This document shows positions 8,694 through 15,092 of a DNA stretch of 31,159 nt, one piece after another. How positions within the stretch are numbered: position 1 is the stretch's first letter; each line of letters starts with the position of its first letter. The stretch spans positions 1-31,159 of the forward strand of contig CAZNLR010000052.1 in NCBI GenBank assembly GCA_964574215.1, in the 5' to 3' direction. Under the pieces are notes generated by a model. That model was given only the letters and a program-made list of their open reading frames with translations. It did no database searches and was not told the DNA's origin. This stretch comes from GCA-2725625 sp964574215. GTDB taxonomy: Bacteria; Pseudomonadota; Alphaproteobacteria; Rhodospirillales; UBA2165. Position numbers and translations under genes: made by a program.

Positions 8694-8755
8694 TTCCGGA
8701 CTGGTAGGTGAATTGTGTATCCCCGTTTCTCCGTTTTCCCTTAAGATCAGCCGTC

Positions 8756-9745
8756 ATGAAAAAAATCTTTATCGCCGCCGTCGCGATTTGGAGTTGTCTG
8801 GCAATGACCAACCAATCAGATGCCTTCGAAGTCCAAGGCCATCGGGGGGCGCGGGGATTGGCGCCGGAAAATACCCTGGCGGGGTTTGAACGCGCCTTGG
8901 CCATCGGCGTCGACGCCCTGGAACTGGATGTGGGGCTGACCTGGGACCGGGTGGTTGTGATTTCCCACGATCTTCTTCTCAATCCTGACGTCACGAGAAT
9001 TGACGGCCGGTGGTTAGACGCACCCGGTCCTTCCCTCCGTAGCCTCAATTTTGGTGACTTGCAAAAGTATGATGTGGGGAGAATTCGGCCGGGAAGCCGA
9101 TACGCCGGGCGGTTTCCTCATCAGACGCCGGCGGACGGCGAACGCGTACCCGCCCTCCGGGACCTTTTCGACCTCGTTCGGCGAACTGGCAATCATACGG
9201 TGCGGTTCAGTATCGAGGCCAAAATAGATCCCACAAAACCGGAAACGACCTACGGACCTGAAGAGTTTGCCACGGCAATTTTGTCGATTGTCGAAGAGGC
9301 AAAGATGACGGATCGCGTAATCATTCAATCCTTCGACTGGCGAGTCCTTCTCATCGTCGAGGAAAAAGCGCCCAACATTGTCACCGCCTACTTGAGCGCA
9401 CAACAAAGCTGGCTCGACAACATTCAAGCAGGAGAACCCGGGCCGTCTCCCTGGACTGCGGGTTTGGACATCGATGATTATGACGGCAGCGTGCCGCGCC
9501 TGGTGAAAGCCGCCGGAGGAGATATTTGGTCGCCATTTTACCGTGACGTTGATGCGGTTTCCATCGAAACGGCACACAAGGCAGGCTTGAAGGTAATCGT
9601 CTGGACCGCAAACAAACCCGATGATATGAAATCCTTAATCCTCATGGGCGTCGACGGCATCATCACCGACTATCCCGACCGCTTGAACCGAGTATTGAAA
9701 GATTTGGGGAGAGAGGCGCCTAGGCCGGTTTCTCCACCGCAATAA
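8756..9745 (+). CDS. Exported glycerophosphodiester phosphodiesterase
   Basis: The 329-residue protein starts with a typical Sec signal peptide (MKKIFIAAVAIWSCLA, cleavage probably after SDA). It continues with the glycerophosphodiester phosphodiesterase TIM-barrel signature: GHRGARGLAPENT with the first catalytic His, ALELDVGLTWD with metal-binding acidic residues, and ISHD with the second His. Near the C-terminus, VIVWTAN and GVDGIITDYPDRL are the usual final strands. It should hydrolyse glycerophosphodiesters from phospholipid turnover to glycerol-3-phosphate and an alcohol in the periplasm, releasing usable phosphate and carbon. The frame is open further upstream to 8708, but the ATG at 8756 gives the clean signal peptide. 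Its 3' end overlaps the convergent globin gene by 26 nt. It is nearer the secreted GlpQ type than the cytoplasmic UgpQ type, but the symbol is left open. Confidence 0.92.
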   Translation: MKKIFIAAVAIWSCLAMTNQSDAFEVQGHRGARGLAPENTLAGFERALAIGVDALELDVGLTWDRVVVISHDLLLNPDVTRIDGRWLDAPGPSLRSLNFGDLQKYDVGRIRPGSRYAGRFPHQTPADGERVPALRDLFDLVRRTGNHTVRFSIEAKIDPTKPETTYGPEEFATAILSIVEEAKMTDRVIIQSFDWRVLLIVEEKAPNIVTAYLSAQQSWLDNIQAGEPGPSPWTAGLDIDDYDGSVPRLVKAAGGDIWSPFYRDVDAVSIETAHKAGLKVIVWTANKPDDMKSLILMGVDGIITDYPDRLNRVLKDLGREAPRPVSPPQ

Positions 9746-10142
9746 CCGGCTCGTTCCGGTACCGTCCCTGGCACTCCGATATGGATTTCTTGACCAGGGC
9801 GTTTTTCATGTTCAAGTCGTAGGCGAGCCAGCGTTCTTTTAAATCGAGGCGGACGTTCGCCTCGGCCAGGGACTGATCCAGCAGCCGGTGGCGGATGTCA
9901 TAGATTTCCTCGGTGACGAACAGATGGACATGGGCGTCCTTGGGCAGGCGGCCGCTGTAGACTCTGGGTCCGCCGAACAGGCCCGCCATGAAATCGCTCT
10001 GCTGGGATTCCAGGCGCTTACGGTCCTGGCCCTCGAAAAAACCTTTCAGCCAGGGATGGTCCAGCAGCTTGTCGTAAAAAATCCGGTGCACCTGCTCCAG
10101 GCAGGGCATGCCGCCCAGTTCGTCAAATAATGTATCCGCCAT
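9720..10142 (-). CDS. Truncated hemoglobin, group I-like
   Basis: The 140-residue protein aligns with bacterial truncated (2-over-2) globins. FDELGG begins helix A/B. IFYDKLLDHPWLKGFF contains the B9-B10 Phe-Tyr pair (Y23) that lines the distal heme pocket. GGPRVYSGR leads into the F helix, and KDAHVHLFVT places the proximal heme-ligating His at H71. The spacing matches group I proteins better than group II. Such globins bind O2, NO or CO and act in NO detoxification or oxygen handling. The C-terminal about 30 residues extend beyond the core fold. The gene converges on and overlaps the phosphodiesterase gene by 26 nt and is divergent from the triple YjgF gene. The first part of this window also holds a CxxCH sensor kinase, but no functional link can be shown. 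Confidence 0.88.
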   Translation of the reverse strand: MADTLFDELGGMPCLEQVHRIFYDKLLDHPWLKGFFEGQDRKRLESQQSDFMAGLFGGPRVYSGRLPKDAHVHLFVTEEIYDIRHRLLDQSLAEANVRLDLKERWLAYDLNMKNALVKKSISECQGRYRNEPVIAVEKPA

Positions 10143-10261
10143 ACCAGGAAATTGGTGATTCCCGGGACAAAATTCAACGGGTGAAATTCAACTTTGCTTG
10201 GAGACTCGAACTTTTGTGTCTTATGATGGCGGCCACTACACCAGTAACGGAGGGGGACATC

Positions 10262-11530
10262 ATGGACTGGGGACTTACCTACAATCCGGCGCATTGGGAA
10301 GGCAAACGGCTGGCCTATCCGGAGGTGCCGAAAGAGCATCCCAAGTTCGCCCAGAGCATCGCTATCGGCAATCTCCTCTTCGTTTCCGGCTGCGGCGGCC
10401 AGGATACGTTATCCGGCGCACCGGCCCCCGACAATGCCGGGGACCAGGTGACCGTGGCCCTCGAAAAATCCCGGAAAGCCCTGGAAGCCGCCGGCACCTC
10501 CATGGAAAATATCGTCAAAACCTTTTTCCTGGTGAGGAGCCTGGACGACTACCAGGCGGTGCGGAAATCGGAGACCGAGTTTTACGAGCGTCACGCCCCC
10601 CTGCTGATCGAGCAACCCCCGGCGGCCACGCTCATGGTGGTGCCCGCACTGGCCCGGCCGGAATATCTGGTGGAATACGAAGTGATCGCCGTGATGGACC
10701 AAAAGGCGCCCGACTGGGGCGTCACTTATTATCCGGAATTCTGGGGCGGTAAGGAACTGGCGTACCCCCATGTGCCCAAGGAGCACGCCAAGTTTTCCCG
10801 CACTCATGTGGTGGGTGAATTCGTCATCGTGTCGGGCTGCCAGGCCCTGGACCACGATACGGTCAAGGTCGAGACCATGGACTTCGTCGAACAAAGCGAG
10901 ATCGTCCTGGAGAAAATAAAAACCGGCACGGAGGAGACAGGGGGCTCGCTCTCGACCGTCGCCAAGACCAATGTGTTCCTCAAAGACCTGAGCGAGTTGA
11001 AACGCTACCGGGACGTGGAGCGGGATTTCTACGAAAAACATGCGCCCGACTTCACCGGCAACATGCCCGCCAGCACGGCCTATGTCGTCACCGAACTGCC
11101 CCGGCCCGAGTTCCTGGTGGAGGTGGAAGCCTTCGGCGTGGCCGGTGGTGATCTCGCCGATTGGCCCGTGGACGTTACGCCCGGTTCAAACGCAGCGTCC
11201 GCCTGCGTCAGCGCAGGCAACCTGCTGTTTCTTTCCGGTTGTGACGGCGGGGCACCAATGGATACGATAGAGGAACAAGTAGCCGCTGCTCTCAATCAAG
11301 TGCGAAATAACTTAACGGCAGCCGGGAGTTCGTTAGATAAAGCCATCAAGACCACCATGATGCTCAGGGACGTGGCCGACTACGGCACCATGCGCCGGGC
11401 CGAGGTGGAATACTACGAACAACACGCCCCCCACCTTGTCGCCAACCCGCCGGTAAGCACCTTCATCGAGGTGGTGGATATTTCCGAGACGGGGAGTCAG
11501 TTTCAGATTGATGTGACGGCGGTGCGGTAG
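10262..11530 (+). CDS. Three-domain YjgF/YER057c/UK114 (RidA-superfamily) protein
   Basis: The 422-residue protein is three consecutive YjgF-like domains, at about residues 1-145, 150-293 and 300-422. Each repeats the core pattern LLFVSGC, then a helix ending in IVKT or its variants (AKTNVFL, IKTTMML), a DYQAVR-like helix, FYERHAP, and a closing strand pair. Domains 1 and 2 also share an N-terminal segment (DWGLTYNPAHW, LAYPEVPKEHPKF versus DWGVTYYPEFW, LAYPHVPKEHAKF), showing a recent duplication. Domain 3 lacks it. RidA enamine deaminases need an arginine before the last strand. The corresponding places read AATLMVV, STAYVV and STFIEV, so no domain has it. Function is therefore unlikely to be classical 2-aminoacrylate deamination. 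The ATG at 10262 was chosen because GGAGGGGG lies just upstream. The protein is cytoplasmic, with no signal peptide. It is divergent from the globin gene. Confidence 0.88.
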   Translation: MDWGLTYNPAHWEGKRLAYPEVPKEHPKFAQSIAIGNLLFVSGCGGQDTLSGAPAPDNAGDQVTVALEKSRKALEAAGTSMENIVKTFFLVRSLDDYQAVRKSETEFYERHAPLLIEQPPAATLMVVPALARPEYLVEYEVIAVMDQKAPDWGVTYYPEFWGGKELAYPHVPKEHAKFSRTHVVGEFVIVSGCQALDHDTVKVETMDFVEQSEIVLEKIKTGTEETGGSLSTVAKTNVFLKDLSELKRYRDVERDFYEKHAPDFTGNMPASTAYVVTELPRPEFLVEVEAFGVAGGDLADWPVDVTPGSNAASACVSAGNLLFLSGCDGGAPMDTIEEQVAAALNQVRNNLTAAGSSLDKAIKTTMMLRDVADYGTMRRAEVEYYEQHAPHLVANPPVSTFIEVVDISETGSQFQIDVTAVR

Positions 11531-11581
11531 GAATCTCCCGGTGCTTTACAGAGAGCCCGGAGCATTGATATCTATATCGCA

Positions 11582-12928
11582 ATGGAAGTTCTAAACAACG
11601 TTGCTAATATTCTCGAATTTCGGCGATTTCCGGCCTGGAGTGTGGTATTGGCCTTGGCCGCCGTCCTGGCAGCATGCCAGACCACGAATACCTATCATCC
11701 TGTCTCCTACAATTCCCATGATATCGCCAAGGAAAAACTTCGTAGGGACAAATTCGTAAACGTTACAGATCCACACCTTTGCAAGGATGAGGTTTCTCCA
11801 GAAACCGGAGATAGTAAATCCATCCATGTAGACAGGAAATTTTTGTGTTTGGTAGCCAGGGATATGAGTGACAACCAGGCGAAAATCATCGCCGATATTT
11901 CTGAGATCGCCTATCAGAAAGTTGCCAGTTTTTTGAAAATTGAAAACCCGCGAAAAATAACCGTTATCGTTAGAGAAGAAGCTGAAAATATGCCGCCTCG
12001 AGCCCTTGCTCCAAAAGGCCGGGTTTATATCCCCCTAAAGTTCGTAAAAAAAGGCTTTATTGAAGGTGCTCTTATCCATGAGTTTTCCCATGCTTTAATG
12101 GGTGCATCCGGGCCTTATTTTCTGAGAATCGAACGCGATTATTCCCGAAATAAGATGACAAGAATATACACCACAAGCTCATTATTGAACGAAGGAATTG
12201 CTCAATACCTGCAATTGCAGCTGGTCGAAGCCGATGACATTTTAAAAAAGAAAATGAACCTGCATGCCATCGTTAAATCCAGGCAAACCAGAAATATACG
12301 ATTCTACTACCTGGAAAATATTCACACATCTCACGAATGGAACAACGCTCACGGATCAGTTTTTAGTCAAAAGAAGAAATTGGATTATTATGTTTCGGCC
12401 GGTTCATTCACCAAATTTTTAATCGAGAAAAAAGGATTAAAGAACTTTCTGAAAATGTATCGGGGCGGCGAATTCGAGTCCATATACGGAATGACTTTAG
12501 TCGAGTTACAGGCTGATTGGCTTACCTTTATCGAAAACGGCAACGATTTTCATCTTTTCCCAAATGGACTCTATGGACCTTACGATACTGAAAAATTGTC
12601 CGATAAACTTATATGTAGACACCGAAATCGGAAGCAACGATTCGCCGAGGAATACCGCCGCCGCAAACTGGACGACAACCGGTGTATTGCTCAAAGAAAT
12701 CTTTTTATTTCACCGCATTCACAAACTACAAGTATTCGCACCATAAATAAATCTGGTGAGATAGTTGATGTTGAGATTCCTGATATCTCAAATGATAAGT
12801 TCGTTAAATTACCCCAACTTTCAGATCATCAGATATGCCGCAAAATGAATATTGATGCTCTATACACCAAAGAAGCGGAGCGGCGCGGCTTGAATAGCCA
12901 TAATTGCGCAATAGCCAAAAAAAATTGA
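11582..12928 (+). CDS. Lipoprotein with gluzincin-type zinc metallopeptidase domain
   Basis: The 448-residue protein has an N-terminal hydrophobic segment ending in the lipobox LAAC (Cys32), so it should be a lipid-anchored envelope protein. The middle carries HEFSHAL (H166, E167, H170) and, 33 residues on, NEGIAQYL (E204). Together these give the HExxH...E zinc site of gluzincin (MA-clan-like) peptidases. The C-terminal third has two copies of a short motif in which a cysteine is followed by a Y-x-x-EA/RR-type helix and another cysteine (YRRRKLDDNRC; YTKEAERRGLNSHNC). This is typical of cysteine-bearing tails of envelope proteins. No family name or substrate is recognised. The gene is markedly more AT-rich than the genes before it, suggesting transfer. 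The start is ATG without a strong ribosome-binding site. Peptidase activity is inferred from the motif only. Confidence 0.82.
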   Translation: MEVLNNVANILEFRRFPAWSVVLALAAVLAACQTTNTYHPVSYNSHDIAKEKLRRDKFVNVTDPHLCKDEVSPETGDSKSIHVDRKFLCLVARDMSDNQAKIIADISEIAYQKVASFLKIENPRKITVIVREEAENMPPRALAPKGRVYIPLKFVKKGFIEGALIHEFSHALMGASGPYFLRIERDYSRNKMTRIYTTSSLLNEGIAQYLQLQLVEADDILKKKMNLHAIVKSRQTRNIRFYYLENIHTSHEWNNAHGSVFSQKKKLDYYVSAGSFTKFLIEKKGLKNFLKMYRGGEFESIYGMTLVELQADWLTFIENGNDFHLFPNGLYGPYDTEKLSDKLICRHRNRKQRFAEEYRRRKLDDNRCIAQRNLFISPHSQTTSIRTINKSGEIVDVEIPDISNDKFVKLPQLSDHQICRKMNIDALYTKEAERRGLNSHNCAIAKKN

Positions 12929-12960
12929 TTCAAACTATACAGACAAGTTCAGCGTCGAAC

Positions 12961-13057
12961 CAATATTGACGGACAGACAAGTGTGTAAAAAAATGAAACC
13001 TGACCAAAGAGTATGTAAAGCAAGCGAAATGTCGAATATTGACCAAATACATGTGTA
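12961..13057. repeat. Three degenerate TGAC...TGTAAA repeats
   Basis: Between the metallopeptidase gene and hepT, three units share TGAC(C)(A/G)..., then ATGTGTAAAA-like ends. Their TGAC starts are at 12967, 13001 and 13040. The first and third also share AATATTGAC. They are too imperfect to assign; they could be binding sites or the remains of a small mobile element. Confidence 0.35.
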
Positions 13058-13093
13058 AAAATCTTTTGAATAATTGAAAGACCTTCGCTTCAA

Positions 13094-13444
13094 TCATTCG
13101 AAGCGCGCCAACTCCCCCACAACAATATCTTTAAGTTCCGGAAGTTCCTGCTGGATAGTGTTCCAAAGCAGGTCCAGTTGCACTCTAAAATACTGGTGGG
13201 TGAAGACATTTTTCATACCGGCATAGCCCTGCCAATCGATTAACGGGTATTTATCGGTGATTTCAGGAGAAAGCAGTTTGACCGCCTCTCCTAGGGTCGT
13301 TACGCAGTTGCAGATGGCGCGGAACACCATCCGGTCTATTTCCTCTATCGCCAGGAAATCCATTTCGGACAATGATGACGTAAAATCCTGGATGTCCTCT
13401 ATGGAGAGCAGGATATCTTTGAGGCGCTGTTGGTCGTCACGCAT
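13094..13444 (-). CDS. hepT: HepT-like (DUF86) toxin RNase of a HepT/MntA-type system
   Basis: The 116-residue helical protein fits the HepT/DUF86 family of HEPN RNases, which form dimers and cleave RNA at the RX4HXY motif. Here the motif region is GMKNVFTHQYF, so the arginine is replaced by lysine (K78), while H83 and Y85 are kept. In the studied MntA/HepT pairs the motif tyrosine is the residue modified by the antitoxin with AMP units, so that regulatory target is still present. The start is three bases after the stop of the upstream nucleotidyltransferase gene, a normal operon arrangement. Whether the Lys variant keeps RNase activity cannot be told from sequence. The gene lies in an AT-rich patch with its partner. 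Confidence 0.85.
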   Translation of the reverse strand: MRDDQQRLKDILLSIEDIQDFTSSLSEMDFLAIEEIDRMVFRAICNCVTTLGEAVKLLSPEITDKYPLIDWQGYAGMKNVFTHQYFRVQLDLLWNTIQQELPELKDIVVGELARFE

Positions 13445-13447
13445 TTT

Positions 13448-13891
13448 TTAGAAAACCCGGATCGCATCACGGTCATATCCTCGTTTGACGTCGGGGCTTA
13501 ATTTTCTGCGGTCAGAAAGATCAATATTGCGATTTAGCATTCTGCTAATATCGGCGCGCAAGGAAGCGAACCGGCTTAAGGTCATGTTCGCCTTGTTATT
13601 AAATTCCACCGCAATATCAATGTCGCTGTCCTTTCCGGCCTCGCTTCTGGTCAGGGAACCGAACAGGTCCAGGTGCGCCACACCGAGCTTCTTCAGAAAG
13701 CCCTTTTGTTTGCGCAAAATCTTGATCGTTTCGGCAAGGGACGGGTTGGCCCGCTCTTCCTTTTCAATAAAGTCGTCGACCAAACTGCCGACAAGTTCCT
13801 GAATTGACATGCGGTTGCGCGCGGCAATTTCCTTCACTAGGCGCTTTTTTGCATCCGGAATTCTGACAGACAAAAAAGAGTGATTTTCCAC
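13448..13891 (-). CDS. mntA: MntA-like nucleotidyltransferase antitoxin with N-terminal RHH-like DNA-binding segment
   Basis: The 147-residue protein has two parts. Residues 1-45 (SVRIPDAKKRLVKEIAARN, then a MSIQELVGSLVDDFIEK helix) look like a ribbon-helix-helix DNA-binding unit. Residues 55-147 are a minimal nucleotidyltransferase with FGSLTRSEAGKDSDIDI, which is exactly GSX10DXD with G78, S79, D90 and D92. In MntA/HepT systems this enzyme neutralises the toxin by adding AMP units to its motif tyrosine. Most MntA proteins have no DNA-binding extension, so this fusion could also repress its own operon. The start is GTG at 13891, with TGAGG a few bases upstream. hepT follows three bases after the stop. 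A TGTGCA-repeat site lies just upstream of the start and is a candidate operator. Confidence 0.85.
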   Translation of the reverse strand: MENHSFLSVRIPDAKKRLVKEIAARNRMSIQELVGSLVDDFIEKEERANPSLAETIKILRKQKGFLKKLGVAHLDLFGSLTRSEAGKDSDIDIAVEFNNKANMTLSRFASLRADISRMLNRNIDLSDRRKLSPDVKRGYDRDAIRVF

Positions 13892-13905
13892 GTTGGAACC
13901 TCATA

Positions 13906-13922
13906 TGTGCAATTGTGCACAA
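13906..13922. promoter_or_regulatory. Candidate operator upstream of the mntA-hepT operon
   Basis: Two TGTGCA copies (13906-13911 and 13914-13919) overlap the perfect palindrome TTGTGCACAA (13913-13922), 15-31 nt before the GTG start of the RHH-containing antitoxin gene. Short repeated or palindromic sites beside the start are usual for RHH autoregulators. Binding itself is inference. Confidence 0.5.
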
Positions 13923-13991
13923 ATTAACATAAATTAATGAAACAGTCAAGTTTAAGAAGTCATTTCAGTAGATTAACTTGGTTGCCTTCAA

Positions 13992-14933
13992 TCACTCCGC
14001 CGCCAATGCGCCCCTGTCCAGCTTATAGCCGTACTTCTCATCCAACCCCAACTCCCGGGCGATGTCCAAACCGACTTGCAGAGCCTCCGGTGACAACTCA
14101 CGTAGCGGCTTCCGCAATGGTCCCGCCGGCAGACCGACGGCGCGAAGGAGGCTTTTGACCGCCACCGGGTTGGTTTCCGAGTACGCAAAATGAAGCATGG
14201 GAAGATTGGTGAGCCAGGCTTCGCGGCAATTCATGGCGTCGCCGTCGTTGGCCCAAGGCGTTGAGATGGTGGCCATTTCCCGGGGAATTATATTACCGGT
14301 CATATTGGCGGTGCCGTGTCCGCCCAAGGCCATCAGGGGCACCACCAGTCCCAGATTGGGCGAGCAGCAGCACATCAGCGACATGTCCGGCCGGGCGGCG
14401 CAGAGCTGAGCAATCTGGGCCACGCGGGTGGTGGATTCCTTGTTGATGACGATGTTGGGGTGCTCGGCCAGGCGGATGATATCGGCGGCCGTCAGGTCAG
14501 TCTTGACCCGGGGCGGGTTGTTGTAGATGCCGATGGGGATGTCGGCGGCGTCGGCCACGTCCAGGAAAAACCGCACGATGTCTTCGTTGTTGGCGCAGAT
14601 GTAGGGGGGCGCGGCGATGATGGCGCCGTCGGCCCCTTCGGATGCGGCTTGGGCGACGTAGTCGATGGTGGCGTCGGTGGTGGGGCCGGTGCAGCCGTAG
14701 AAGAACAGCATACCACCGGTCTTCATCTTGACCGTTTCGGCGACAATCCGGTGGCGCTCTTCCGAGGACAGCATGGAGACCTCGCCGGTCGAGCCCATGA
14801 TCAGGACGGCACCGGTGCCGTTGTCTTCCTGGAACTGCAGGATGGTGCGGAAGCCCTCGAAGTCGACGGAATAGTCCACGTTCATGGGCGTGATGGTGGC
14901 GACGAAGGAGCCTTCAATCCGGTCTTTGGCCAT
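13992..14933 (-). CDS. Dihydrodipicolinate synthase (DapA)-family lyase/aldolase
   Basis: The 313-residue TIM-barrel protein belongs to the DapA/NAL family of Schiff-base class I aldolases and lyases. The catalytic lysine is K165 in VINKES, and the proton-relay tyrosine is Y137 in IYNNPPR, which also holds the arginine that binds the substrate carboxylate in DapA. The pyruvate-binding motif reads GSTGE (47-51) rather than the GTTGE typical of DapA. The sequence differs from ordinary alphaproteobacterial DapA at the N-terminus and in length, so it is more likely a paralogue acting on another 2-keto acid than the lysine-pathway enzyme. The ATG at 14933 has AAAGGA about nine bases upstream; the frame extends to 14978 without support. 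It is transcribed toward the mntA-hepT pair. The substrate is unknown. Confidence 0.88.
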   Translation of the reverse strand: MAKDRIEGSFVATITPMNVDYSVDFEGFRTILQFQEDNGTGAVLIMGSTGEVSMLSSEERHRIVAETVKMKTGGMLFFYGCTGPTTDATIDYVAQAASEGADGAIIAAPPYICANNEDIVRFFLDVADAADIPIGIYNNPPRVKTDLTAADIIRLAEHPNIVINKESTTRVAQIAQLCAARPDMSLMCCCSPNLGLVVPLMALGGHGTANMTGNIIPREMATISTPWANDGDAMNCREAWLTNLPMLHFAYSETNPVAVKSLLRAVGLPAGPLRKPLRELSPEALQVGLDIARELGLDEKYGYKLDRGALAAE

Positions 14934-15035
14934 GTGTTTTAGTCCTTTGCCCGATTTTTCCGCCGGGAACGTTAGCAATTCACTGGCAGTTGGTCAAAAA
15001 ACAAAGGGGACTATTAAATGAAAAACGGCGCCTTA

Positions 15036-15090
15036 AAAAAGTGTACCGGGAAATATTTTCTTTCGAAAAATTATTCCTGGTACACTTTTT
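15036..15090 (-). terminator. Strong (bidirectional) terminator after rpoD
   Basis: AAAAAGTGTACC (15036-15047) and GGTACACTTTTT (15079-15090) form a long perfect stem, extended inward by GGAA/TTCC around one mismatch. The stem starts three bases after the rpoD stop. On the minus strand it ends in a T run, and on the plus strand the same applies. It closes the dnaG-rpoD transcript and shields it from the neighbouring dapA-like gene. Confidence 0.88.
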
Positions 15091-15092
15091 GA

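Noticed and set aside
7346..8755. Integrative element using tRNA-Gln as attachment site
   Set aside because: No integrase gene and no duplicated tRNA 3' segment were found downstream. Only the composition and the 16-bp inverted repeat suggest acquisition.
10409..11041. A 210-codon minus-strand frame opposite the triple YjgF gene
   Set aside because: It is an antisense shadow; its apparent internal repetition merely mirrors the duplicated YjgF domains.
14316..14942. A 208-codon plus-strand frame opposite the DapA-like gene
   Set aside because: The product is Gly/Val/Asp-rich and repetitive, a typical mirror of a GC-rich gene on the other strand.
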